62,356 nt of DNA, from contig NZ_AOLW01000035.1 of NCBI RefSeq assembly GCF_000336615.1, positions 942 to 63,297 of the forward strand. The letters run 5' to 3'. Each line of letters starts with the position of its first letter. The first letter of the stretch is position 1. Shown one piece after another: positions 54,984 to 62,356 of this stretch. The notes beneath the pieces were generated by a model that had not been told where the DNA came from, did not search any database, and saw only the letters and a list, made by a program, of their open reading frames with translations. This DNA comes from Haloarcula amylolytica JCM 13557 (GTDB taxonomy: Archaea; Halobacteriota; Halobacteria; Halobacteriales; Haloarculaceae). A program made the position numbers and the translations under genes.

Positions 54984-56129
54984 ATGCGCGTCGCCGTTCT
55001 CGGATCCGGATACGCCGGGCTCACGCTCGCCAGAAAGCTCGAACAGACTCTTCCCGATAGCGTCTCGCTGGTCGTCGTCGACGAGGAGCCCGAACACCTC
55101 GTCCAGCACGAACTCCACCGGGTCGTCCGCCGGCCGTCGCTGGCCGACGAGATCACTGTCGACCTCGACGCCGTCCTCGACTGCGAGGTCCGACAGGCGA
55201 CGGTCACGGACGTTTCGCCCGACGAAGGGACGGCGACGCTGGATGGCTCCGAGACGCTGTCCTACGACGTGGGTGCGGTGTGTCTCGGTGCGCAAACGGC
55301 CTTCTACGACCTTCCGGGCGTGCGCGAGCACGCGGCGCCGCTGAAGCGCCTCGACGACGCCCGCGAGATCCGCGAGCAGTTCCTCGACCTCGGCGACGGC
55401 GACCGCGTGGTCGTCGGCGGCGCTGGCCTGTCTGGCGTGCAGGTGGCCGGCGAACTGGCCGAAATGGCCTCGGACAGCGATATCGAGGTGCTGCTGCTCG
55501 AACAGGAAGACGCCGTCGCGCCGTCGTTCCCGGCGTCGTTCCAGTCGGCCGTCCACGACGCGCTGGTCGACGCCGGCGTGACAGTCAGGACCGGAACGGG
55601 CGTGGCCGGAGCCGATGCCGACGCGATTGCGCTCGAGGACGGCACGGACCTAGCGATGGACCAGTTCGTCTGGACCGGCGGTATCGAGGGGTCGCCAGCG
55701 CTCGATGCCGACCGCCCCGTCGTCCGGGCGGACCTCCGACTCGGCGAGTCGACGTTCGCCGTCGGCGACGCCGCCCGGGTCGTCGACAGCGACGGCGAGG
55801 CCGTGCCGGCGAGCGCGGCGGCGGCCATCCGCGAGGCCCGCGTGGCCGCGGACAACATCGGGACGCTCGTCGACCAGCAGCAGGGTGGCCCCGGCGATTT
55901 CCAGCCCCGACTGACCCAGTACCAGTTCAACGTCCCTGGGTGGCTCGTCTCGGTCGGCGACGACGCCGTGGCGAAGGTCGGCCCCTCTATCCTCACCGGG
56001 CGGGCCGCGCTGGCGCTCAAGACGACTGTCGGCGCGGGTTATCTCGGAACGGTCGGAGCCGTCCAGAACGCGGTCGACCTCGTCAGCGAGGAACTGGACC
56101 TCCACGACGAGAAGCCGGACAGTGAGTAA
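54984..56129 (+). CDS. NDH-2-like FAD-dependent oxidoreductase
   Basis: The 381-residue protein begins with the FAD fold MRVAVLGSGYAGLTLARKLE. The NAD part is RVVVGGAGLSGVQVAGELAE (about 136-155). The late motif STFAVGDAARVV binds FAD. It resembles type II NADH dehydrogenases and related disulfide-free reductases. A C-terminal amphipathic helix may attach it to the membrane. Partner unknown. Confidence 0.88.
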   Translation: MRVAVLGSGYAGLTLARKLEQTLPDSVSLVVVDEEPEHLVQHELHRVVRRPSLADEITVDLDAVLDCEVRQATVTDVSPDEGTATLDGSETLSYDVGAVCLGAQTAFYDLPGVREHAAPLKRLDDAREIREQFLDLGDGDRVVVGGAGLSGVQVAGELAEMASDSDIEVLLLEQEDAVAPSFPASFQSAVHDALVDAGVTVRTGTGVAGADADAIALEDGTDLAMDQFVWTGGIEGSPALDADRPVVRADLRLGESTFAVGDAARVVDSDGEAVPASAAAAIREARVAADNIGTLVDQQQGGPGDFQPRLTQYQFNVPGWLVSVGDDAVAKVGPSILTGRAALALKTTVGAGYLGTVGAVQNAVDLVSEELDLHDEKPDSE

Positions 56130-56264
56130 GAGGCAGGAAAGCGGCCCGGGTGACCCTCTCAAAGACGAGAGATTTTCACGGGCGTCAGCACGAGCGGGTA
56201 CCTGAAACCCACGGCGGAGCGGAAGTTAACACATATATCCGACACCCGTGTATCCCGACGTTAT

Positions 56265-56582
56265 ATGCAATTCTGTGATGAGTGTGGTTCGGTAATGCAC
56301 ACGGAGGGCGACACCTGGGTGTGTCGCTCCTGTGAAAACGAGGCGCCCCGGGACTCGCAAGCAGAAGCGGCGATGGCGACCCAGGATGCACAGCGGGATG
56401 ACGGGGCACCCGCCGTGGCCGACGCGACCCAGAGCACCTCCGAGACGATGCAGGAGCCCTGTCCGGCGGACGACTGCGACAGCGACCGGGCCTACTACGA
56501 GATGCTGCCGAAACCGGGCGGTTCCTACGAGGTTCGGCTGTTCACCTGCGTCGACTGCGGCCACAAGTGGCGCGAGTCCTGA
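56265..56582 (+). CDS. TFS/RPA12-like zinc protein with altered tip
   Basis: The 105-residue protein has an N-terminal ribbon (CDECGSVM, CRSCENEAP) and a C-terminal ribbon (Cys66, Cys71, Cys95, Cys98), as in transcript-cleavage factor TFS. In active TFS the last ribbon carries an acid pair (Asp-Glu) at the tip. Here that tip reads MLPKPGGSYEVRLFTC and lacks the pair. The first knuckle also has four rather than two residues between Cys. It is probably a paralogue that binds RNA polymerase without cleavage help. The link in between is acidic. Confidence 0.85.
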   Translation: MQFCDECGSVMHTEGDTWVCRSCENEAPRDSQAEAAMATQDAQRDDGAPAVADATQSTSETMQEPCPADDCDSDRAYYEMLPKPGGSYEVRLFTCVDCGHKWRES

Positions 56583-56845
56583 CGGCGTATCTCGCGAACC
56601 CCGCCGGGTCAATATGCAGAGACCGATTCAGCCCCGCAACTCCCGGTGGTACTCGGTCTCACGTAGGACCAGACATCGACTTCGAACCAACTCTCACACC
56701 GTTCTTGTCGGTCAACGAGCGGTTGGTTCAACGTCTCCGACACGAAAGGAACGGAGCCTGTGCTGCGTGGAACCGCTCTATGCAGCACGGCAGTTCTGTC
56801 CGTTACGAGGGGATGCAGTCAAGCTGAAAACAGTACAGCGGCGCG

Positions 56846-57829
56846 TCAGTCCTCGCTGTCCGCAGTTGCGTTCCCGAGTACGTCGTCGGGCTCGATCCAG
56901 ATGACGAACTCGTCCTCGCCGTCGCGGTCGACGACGCCGTTGATGTACTCGCCGTCGACCGGGGCGGTGTTCACTTCGGATTCGGCGACAGGGACGACCT
57001 GCCGGACCTCGTCGACGATCCAGCCCATCGCGCCCTGTTCCTCGAACACACCTGCGTCGAAGACGACGATGAGGTTCTCAGTCCCGTCGCTGTCGATGTC
57101 CATCATCGCCTTGGGGTTGAGAATCGTCGTAATCTGCCCGCGGAGGTCGACGACGCCCTCGACGTAGTCCTCGGTGTTGGGCACGCGGGTGACCGTCTCG
57201 CGTTTGACGATCTCCTCGACGTAGTCGATGTCGAGACAGTAGTACTCGTCGCCGAGCGCGAACTCGAGTACCCGGACCATCTCTTCCGTCTGGGTCGCGT
57301 CGTCGTCGATAGCCGCGGCGCGAGCGCCGCCTTCGGTCGTGGCGGTGTTGTCCGACGCCATCGCCTCCTCGATGAGTTCCTGGTCCGGCAACTCGACGCC
57401 GGTCGGCCCCTGCATCGGGCTGGCCGACGCCGAAAGGTCGTCCGTCGGCTGGTCGGCAACACCGGTGTCGTCGTTCTCAGTGGACACCTGGGCGGAGGCC
57501 TCAGCCGCTCGCTGTGCGGCGGCCATCGCGTCAGTGTCGCTCTGATCAGTCGCTGCGCCGTCGGCGCCAGTGTCGCTGCCGCCGTCGTCGGTGGCCTGTT
57601 CATCGGCAGCACCCGCTTCGTCAGCCGCGTCACCGCTGGCGGCCGCTGAGTCCGTGGCGACTGCCTCAGTTGCTGTCTCCTCGGTTTCGCCCTCGTCGGT
57701 GGGCTGCTCACCGGAGCCGTCCGCGGAGGCGTCGTCTGTCTCCTCGGTGTCGTCGGTGGTTTCTGCCTTGTTCCCCTCGCGCATCTGCCGGATGCGCTCC
57801 GCCCTGTCCATGCGTTCGTCGTCACTCAT
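56846..57829 (-). CDS. cheW: CheW-type chemotaxis adaptor with long acidic head
   Basis: The C-terminal part (about 180-327) is a CheW domain: VLEFALGDEYYCLDIDYVEE, RVPNTEDYVEGVVDLRGQIT and VDEVRQVVPVAESEV. CheW links receptors to CheA. The first 175 residues are a low-complexity, Asp/Glu/Thr/Ala-rich stretch, far longer than usual. Its ATG overlaps the stop of the ParA gene by 4 bp, so the two are translated together. This points to ParA-guided placement of receptor arrays. Confidence 0.9.
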   Translation of the reverse strand: MSDDERMDRAERIRQMREGNKAETTDDTEETDDASADGSGEQPTDEGETEETATEAVATDSAAASGDAADEAGAADEQATDDGGSDTGADGAATDQSDTDAMAAAQRAAEASAQVSTENDDTGVADQPTDDLSASASPMQGPTGVELPDQELIEEAMASDNTATTEGGARAAAIDDDATQTEEMVRVLEFALGDEYYCLDIDYVEEIVKRETVTRVPNTEDYVEGVVDLRGQITTILNPKAMMDIDSDGTENLIVVFDAGVFEEQGAMGWIVDEVRQVVPVAESEVNTAPVDGEYINGVVDRDGEDEFVIWIEPDDVLGNATADSED

Positions 57830-58731
57830 GCTGGTACCTCTGTGTCGGTAAAGCCGAACTGCTCGTCGAGTTCAGCGGCGATGTCCTCGAAGACGGCCGC
57901 CATGTCACACGATTCCTCGGTCGCGAAAATCGATTGGCCGGCGCTGAACGCGCGCTGAAGCGCTACCCGTTTGCGGACCTCCCAGACCGGGCTGTCCGGG
58001 AACGCCATGTTGAACCATTCGAGCATCGTCTCGTCCTCGGACGTGGTCTCGACGCGGTTGGCGACGACGCCGAGCGTGTTGATCGACGCGTCGGTCTGGC
58101 GCTCCATCGCGGCCATCTGATCCATCAGCAGTTCGATGGCCCGCTCGGAGGTGGCTTCTGTCAGTGCGGGGATGAGGACGTTCTGTGCGGCGTACATGCC
58201 AGTGTCGGTCAGCTTCCCGTAGAACGGCGGGCAGTCGATGATAACGTAGTCGTAGTCCCCGTTGAGCGTCGACAGCGCCCGGTCGAGCGTGTCGAGCGCA
58301 TGTGACCCCGTGACCATCTCCGGCGTGATGTTGATCGCGAACGAGGCCAGCGCGGCCTGATCGATATCCCCGCCCTGGGTGTTGACCCGGGCGATGAGGT
58401 CGGCGATGGTCAGTTCGTGCTCGGCCTGGAGCATATCGATGCTGGAGGGGATCACGTCCATCTCCTCGCCTTCGCAGATAAGCTCACCCAGCGCCGATGG
58501 GTCGCCGGTCAGTGCGTCGAACAGCGTCGGGGGGTCGGCGTCGTACGCCTCGACGAGACCCACGCCTTCCGTGGCGTTGCCCTGGGGATCGAGGTCGATA
58601 AAGAGGACGTCCCGGCCGCGGTCGTTCAGTGCACCGGCTACGTTGATAGCAACTGTCGTCTTTCCGGTCCCGCCTTTCGCGTTGGTCACACAGAAGCGGG
58701 CTGGACCGGTTTCTGATTGCCGGTTCATCAT
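57826..58731 (-). CDS. ParA/MinD-family ATPase, probably for positioning the chemosensory array
   Basis: The 301-residue protein has the deviant Walker A KGGTGKTT (about 19-26), the FIDLDPQGNAT motif (45-55) and the late strand DYVIIDCPPFYGKLT. Start MNRQSETGPARFCVTNAKG or the one Met earlier. ParA and MinD proteins place plasmids, arrays or archaella. The overlap with cheW supports an array role, as known for bacterial ParC. No parB is near, which also argues against plasmid partition. Confidence 0.88.
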   Translation of the reverse strand: MMNRQSETGPARFCVTNAKGGTGKTTVAINVAGALNDRGRDVLFIDLDPQGNATEGVGLVEAYDADPPTLFDALTGDPSALGELICEGEEMDVIPSSIDMLQAEHELTIADLIARVNTQGGDIDQAALASFAINITPEMVTGSHALDTLDRALSTLNGDYDYVIIDCPPFYGKLTDTGMYAAQNVLIPALTEATSERAIELLMDQMAAMERQTDASINTLGVVANRVETTSEDETMLEWFNMAFPDSPVWEVRKRVALQRAFSAGQSIFATEESCDMAAVFEDIAAELDEQFGFTDTEVPA

Positions 58732-58901
58732 CCAAGTGTCCACAGGTCGACTCCGAGTCACTATAAAAATGTGGTCCCGATTATCAACGTCGCAACTGGG
58801 GGACGGAACGCGGACGAGACGGAAACGCCCGCGAGCGTGTGCATGACGGCCGTCTGACGGTGTGCAAGATTTATGATTGTGTAGATTGAAGGGTCAGTAT
58901 C

Positions 58902-59387
58902 ATGACCATCAACCCGCGCGACTACGACCTCGACGAGTTACGGAAGATGGCTCGTCAGCGGGGGAACGGGATGAGCGACGAAGACGTCCCGGACCCGACG
59001 GGCCTCGACATGGGCCTTGACGACTCCGACGAAGAGGTGCTTGCGGGGAGTTCGTTCCGCTCCGGGCTGTACCGTGAACTGCTGCCGTTCCTCGGCGGCG
59101 ACGCCAACGAGAAGCCCTATCTCGAAACATTGCCCGAGACCTACGCCGCGGAGTTCGTGGTCTTCGAGTGGCTGGAGTTCCTGCTGATGCACTCCGGGTA
59201 TCAGGGGGCCGACGAAGCGCTCGAGTACTACCGATCCATCGACTGGATCACCGAGGACGTACAGGACGACCTCTCAGACTATCTGCTCGGCATCGACGAG
59301 TCGGCGACGAACGACGACAACGAACTGAGCGTCGACGACCACATGCTGAGTCTCGTCTACGTCGCGAAGCTCACTGCGATGACGTAA
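58902..59387 (+). CDS. ArlD/E (FlaD/E)-domain protein
   Basis: The 161-residue protein starts MTINPRDYDLDELRKMARQR. It ends in a domain with KPYLETLPETYAAEFVVFEW, LEFLLMHSGYQGADEALEYY and IDWITEDVQDDLSDYLLGID. This is the conserved tail of archaellum cytosolic proteins ArlD/E, which connect the motor with the chemotaxis system. It stands away from an arl operon, divergent from parA-cheW. An adaptor role is inference. Confidence 0.85.
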   Translation: MTINPRDYDLDELRKMARQRGNGMSDEDVPDPTGLDMGLDDSDEEVLAGSSFRSGLYRELLPFLGGDANEKPYLETLPETYAAEFVVFEWLEFLLMHSGYQGADEALEYYRSIDWITEDVQDDLSDYLLGIDESATNDDNELSVDDHMLSLVYVAKLTAMT

Positions 59388-59527
59388 CTCTCGTTTTCAA
59401 CACCAGTTTTTCGCTTCGAATCCCCGCTACGGAAGGGGTTTCAGTATCAGCCACCTGAGAGGACAGCTATCAGTCCTGAATACTAGGGAGAGGATATATA
59501 TCGGGCGGTCGACAAGGACGACCGTAT

Positions 59528-60622
59528 ATGAGTGACGAGGATGCGGACGACGGCACCGGGTCCGAATCGGACGCCGGTGTGTCGTCGGACGGCGCTGCCG
59601 CTGTTCCGGTCGGGGTCAAACTCGGGAGCACCCGGACCGTCATTGCCCTGCCGGGCGAACACGGCACGGAGAACCGGATCATCAAGACACTGACGTGCAT
59701 GGCGACGTACGAGGACGCCCTGACCGGCGAGGAGAAGATCCTCTACGGCGAGGAAGCGGCCCGCGAGTATCCGGACCGCGTCGAGTATATGCTTCGGTCG
59801 GGGCTCCCCGAGGACGCCGACCGGGCCGAGATGACCAAGACGTTCTTCGAGGCGATCATCGAGGAGCACGACATTCCGGCAAACAGCGGCGTCGTGTACG
59901 CCATCCCGACTATCGACAACCCGACCGGGCTGGAGAACCTCCAGAACGTCATCGAGAACTCCTCTATCGGGCTGGAACTCGTCGAGAGCTATCCGGAGTC
60001 CCTGTGTGGCTCCATTCCGGCCTTCGGCGACGACCTGGAAGCCATCGACGAGATCTTCGTCGCCGTCAACATGGGGTCGACGAACCTCGAAGCCTCCGCG
60101 TACCGCCGCGGTGAACAGCTCTCTCCGTTCACGACGGGTGCGGTGACCGGGAACGAAGTCGACCGGATGATCGCCAACTACGTCGAGGAGGAAACGCAGG
60201 GCCGTGTCAACATCGACAACCAGACCGCCCGCGAATACAAGGAAGAACACGCCGACTTCGTCGATTTCGAGCCGTTCACGGACATCATCCAGCAGCCCGG
60301 CGGCGGCTCACACGAGTTCACCATCGAGCGCTCGGTGATGGACGCGGTCAACGAGTATCTCGACGATGCTGTCGACGAACTGGCGAACACGTTCCTGCCG
60401 GAGCTGGCGAACGATTACATGAAAGTGTACCAGCTAGCACTGGACCGGCCGATCGCCATCACCGGCGGCATGGCCTGTATCCCCGGCATCGTCGACGAGT
60501 TCGAGGAACGACTCAGTGCGGAGCTGAACCGTGACATCGAGGTCATCGCCGCCGACGAACCGGACGTCGCGCCGACCATCGGCGCACAGCGGATCGCGGC
60601 GCGTCTCGTCGAGACCAACTAG
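59528..60622 (+). CDS. actin-family protein resembling salactin
   Basis: The 364-residue protein has an acidic head of about 25 residues and then the actin/Hsp70 fold. Phosphate-1 is GVKLGSTRTVIA (29-40), phosphate-2 is VNMGSTNLEASA, and the adenosine motif is ITGGMACIPGIV. The general layout and length fit salactin, a filament-forming haloarchaeal actin. The usual Asp residues at phosphate-1 and -2 appear as Lys and Asn. An AT-rich promoter (GGATATATATCGG) lies about 25 bp ahead. Confidence 0.82.
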   Translation: MSDEDADDGTGSESDAGVSSDGAAAVPVGVKLGSTRTVIALPGEHGTENRIIKTLTCMATYEDALTGEEKILYGEEAAREYPDRVEYMLRSGLPEDADRAEMTKTFFEAIIEEHDIPANSGVVYAIPTIDNPTGLENLQNVIENSSIGLELVESYPESLCGSIPAFGDDLEAIDEIFVAVNMGSTNLEASAYRRGEQLSPFTTGAVTGNEVDRMIANYVEEETQGRVNIDNQTAREYKEEHADFVDFEPFTDIIQQPGGGSHEFTIERSVMDAVNEYLDDAVDELANTFLPELANDYMKVYQLALDRPIAITGGMACIPGIVDEFEERLSAELNRDIEVIAADEPDVAPTIGAQRIAARLVETN

Positions 60623-60804
60623 GGGTTCCGCCAGCAGTTCAGCCACCGTTCGATTCTGGGCTCGGACTGTGCCATTTCGTGACCACGATCGGTCGAGAGC
60701 AGTTCGAATACGTCAGTGTCGATTCCAAGGCGGGTCGCGTCGGTCGAGAGACCACCACCCTGTCGCTCCTGAGACGAACCCCCGCTGAGACGGGTACGTG
60801 GCAT
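60619..60804 (-). CDS. possible small protein after the actin gene
   Basis: A 61-residue frame from the ATG at 60804 reads DTDVFELLSTDRGHEMAQSE near its end. It converges with the actin-family gene and overlaps its last bases. Composition is passable. I do not recognise a family, and it may be chance. Confidence 0.3.
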   Translation of the reverse strand: MPRTRLSGGSSQERQGGGLSTDATRLGIDTDVFELLSTDRGHEMAQSEPRIERWLNCWRNP

Positions 60805-61010
60805 GTGACCGAGTACGGAGACATGATACCTAAAGCCAAGTCAGACAGCCGTCTGCCGGCTGACGTACGGTAGGGGGTCACGGCGTAGTCGACAGGGCTG
60901 CCGTGACCGAAGAACAGCAGCACGATATGCTCTCGAACCAGATTAATTTACTACAACGATATCAGAATAGATACGTGAATATCAAGTCTTAAGGCCTATT
61001 CTACCCGGTA
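60805..61010. other. spacer with probable promoter of the last gene
   Basis: No gene is seen. The part 60940-61000 is AT-rich with TATA-like pieces and should start the PH/coiled-coil gene. Confidence 0.4.
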
Positions 61011-62356
61011 ATGGGAAAAATTATCAACTTAGATAATTTCGATGGAGATCCGCCCGACGTTCTCACCGGCACCGGTTCGGGCGGACTCCTCTCGGCCGGA
61101 TATCTCCACGATGGGCCAGCACTGGGAGCCGTCGACGACGACGAGACGGCACAGTTCGCCCTCACCAGTCGCAAGCACGGCATCGAAATCGGCACGTCGG
61201 AGTCCGGCGAGACGGTGCGACCAGGAAGTAACTACCGGATGATCGGGATCGTGACTGACAAGCGGTTCCTGTTGCTGGTGGGCGACGACGACGGCGACAC
61301 GCGGTTCGCCATCCCACACGTCGATATCGACCAGATTTCGGGTGACCGGTCGCTCGGACACGGCCGGATCACGTTTCGGCGGTGTGGCGACACGGAGTGG
61401 CAGGTCCACTGTGGCAAGCAGGGGCTGGTGGACCTGACGGCGTACCTCTCGCACGCGTCACAGGCGTGGGTCCGCGTCGAGAATATCCTGGACGAGGTCA
61501 AGCGGCTCCTCGTGACGGCGACCGAGCAGCGCGACCGCGGGGACCACGAGCAGGCACTGGAGACGGTACTGGAAGCCGGGGACCGCCTCGACGCGGCCGG
61601 CGAGACGGCCACCGAGTTCGGGCCGCCCGGAGACGCGAACGCGCTCGAAGGGCGTGTCACGACGGTGCGGGAGCGCCACGTTGCGACACTCGCGGAAGTC
61701 CGCCGGAGCCGCGCCCGGCGGGCGGTCGACACCGGTGAGCGGCACTGGCGGGAGAACGAGTTCGAAGCGGCGTACGACGCCTACGAGGCGGCGCGAGCGG
61801 AGTACGACGAGCTCTTTTCGCTCCCGACAGAGGCCGTCACCGATCTTCCGGATATCCGCGCCGAGCGGGACCGGCTCGACACAGTCATCGAGGACCTCGA
61901 ACAGTCGCCGCTACGCACTGCGGTCGCGGCCGACAACGAGGCCGTCGCGGCGGAAGACCCCGCTGTCGCCGCCGATCACTGGGCCGAGGCGCTCGAAGCC
62001 TACCGGGACGTCCTCGAACTCGACTGGGGCGCGGACGAGCGGCGGTTCGCCGGCGACCCCGAGAAGGTCCGGGACCGACTGGGGGCCGTCGCGGAGAACC
62101 TCGTCGCCGCGCGGCGGACGGTCGCGACGGACGCGATGGAGGCCGGGGACTGGTACGCCGACGCCAGCCAGCCAGCCCGACGCCGCGTTAGCGGAGTACG
62201 AGACGGCGCAAGCGGCGTTCGAAACTGCGCTGGCGGACGCCAGAGACTGTTATCCGGACGCCACCGACCACCTGAAAGCGGAACTGGATGCCGTGGAACA
62301 GCGACTCTCGCGGACGGAGGCCAGACTCGATGGCGAACCCGTCGACGTGGACGACC
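61011..62356 (+). CDS. PH-like domain and coiled-coil protein, frameshifted and cut by the window end
   Basis: The ATG at 61011 (MGKIINLDNFDGDPPDVL) opens a protein with a bacterial PH-like domain (about 55-150, YRMIGIVTDKRFLLLVG). A long helical part follows with TPR-like pairs, such as RGDHEQALETVLEAGDRLDA and ENEFEAAYDAYEAARAEYDE. Coding potential shifts frame near 62170. There a CCAG repeat (62164-62178) has 3.75 units; removing one four-base unit rejoins QPDAALAEYETAQAAFE. It may be a pseudogene, a slippage-switched gene, or a read error. The 3' end is outside the window. Confidence 0.8.
   Translation, partial: MGKIINLDNFDGDPPDVLTGTGSGGLLSAGYLHDGPALGAVDDDETAQFALTSRKHGIEIGTSESGETVRPGSNYRMIGIVTDKRFLLLVGDDDGDTRFAIPHVDIDQISGDRSLGHGRITFRRCGDTEWQVHCGKQGLVDLTAYLSHASQAWVRVENILDEVKRLLVTATEQRDRGDHEQALETVLEAGDRLDAAGETATEFGPPGDANALEGRVTTVRERHVATLAEVRRSRARRAVDTGERHWRENEFEAAYDAYEAARAEYDELFSLPTEAVTDLPDIRAERDRLDTVIEDLEQSPLRTAVAADNEAVAAEDPAVAADHWAEALEAYRDVLELDWGADERRFAGDPEKVRDRLGAVAENLVAARRTVATDAMEAGDWYADASQPARRRVSGVRDGASGVRNCAGGRQRLLSGRHRPPESGTGCRGTATLADGGQTRWRTRRRGR
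62164..62178 (+). repeat. CCAG tetranucleotide repeat at a frameshift
   Basis: CCAGCCAGCCAGCCC is a run of almost four CCAG units inside the last gene. Frame use differs on each side by exactly the amount one added unit would cause. Such runs slip easily in replication. Confidence 0.7.

Noticed and set aside
53889-55556. 555-codon open frame antisense to mvaD and the FAD gene
   Set aside because: It crosses two real genes and their spacer on the other strand, and its composition is that of a shadow frame.
56583-56845. possible small genes between the TFS-like gene and cheW
   Set aside because: The open frames overlap in several phases and none has typical codon use or a motif.

Overview
The window is haloarchaeal chromosome, most likely from Haloarcula or a close relative. 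The signs are high-GC coding regions with C/G-ending codons, acidic proteins, leaderless promoters, twin-arginine lipoproteins, HTH_10 and DUF4330 families, split gcvPA/gcvPB, AbrB-PhoU regulators and an archaeal-type Val tRNA. The genus call is inference.

Left arm, 1-6.1 kb: an accessory zone. It holds decayed insertion-sequence transposases, two relE-type toxin relics, one intact orc1/cdc6 gene and a frameshifted orc copy facing the other way. Repeats sharing a CGTTTCGTYTGTC-like core flank both orc genes in mirrored orientation. This looks like a replication origin with Orc-binding repeats.

6.1-13.2 kb: a DUF4330 membrane protein and its partner, a tiny zinc-ribbon gene, an HTH_10 regulator, a large exported protein with 11 calcium-type repeats joined through one membrane helix to a winged helix, and a second membrane-anchored HTH protein.

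13.3-26.8 kb: core genes. These are trkA, phoU, radB with a membrane protein, a RuvC-like protein, larC, a UspA protein, cdc48, an MDR reductase, a CBS/RaiA-like fusion, a lycopene-cyclase-domain protein and a small winged-helix protein.

27-35.5 kb: tRNA-Val(GAC) beside tRNA-end relics, a tightly coupled trpDFEG operon behind a palindromic operator candidate, small membrane and zinc proteins, pyrF, a DUF2240 pair and rps8e.

34.5-40.4 kb: a phosphate locus. An AbrB-PhoU regulator diverges from pstSCAB.

40.4-56.6 kb: TatD and NYN proteins, two multi-PAS histidine kinases, the glycine cleavage genes gcvT-H-PA-PB with a 78-bp tandem duplication before gcvPB, a response regulator, msrA, a cobalamin adenosyltransferase, mvaD, an FAD oxidoreductase and an unusual TFS-like zinc protein.

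56.8-62.4 kb: a cell-organisation group. CheW and ParA overlap by 4 bp. They are followed by an ArlD/E-domain protein, an actin-family protein resembling salactin, and a PH/coiled-coil gene frameshifted at a tetranucleotide repeat and cut by the window end.
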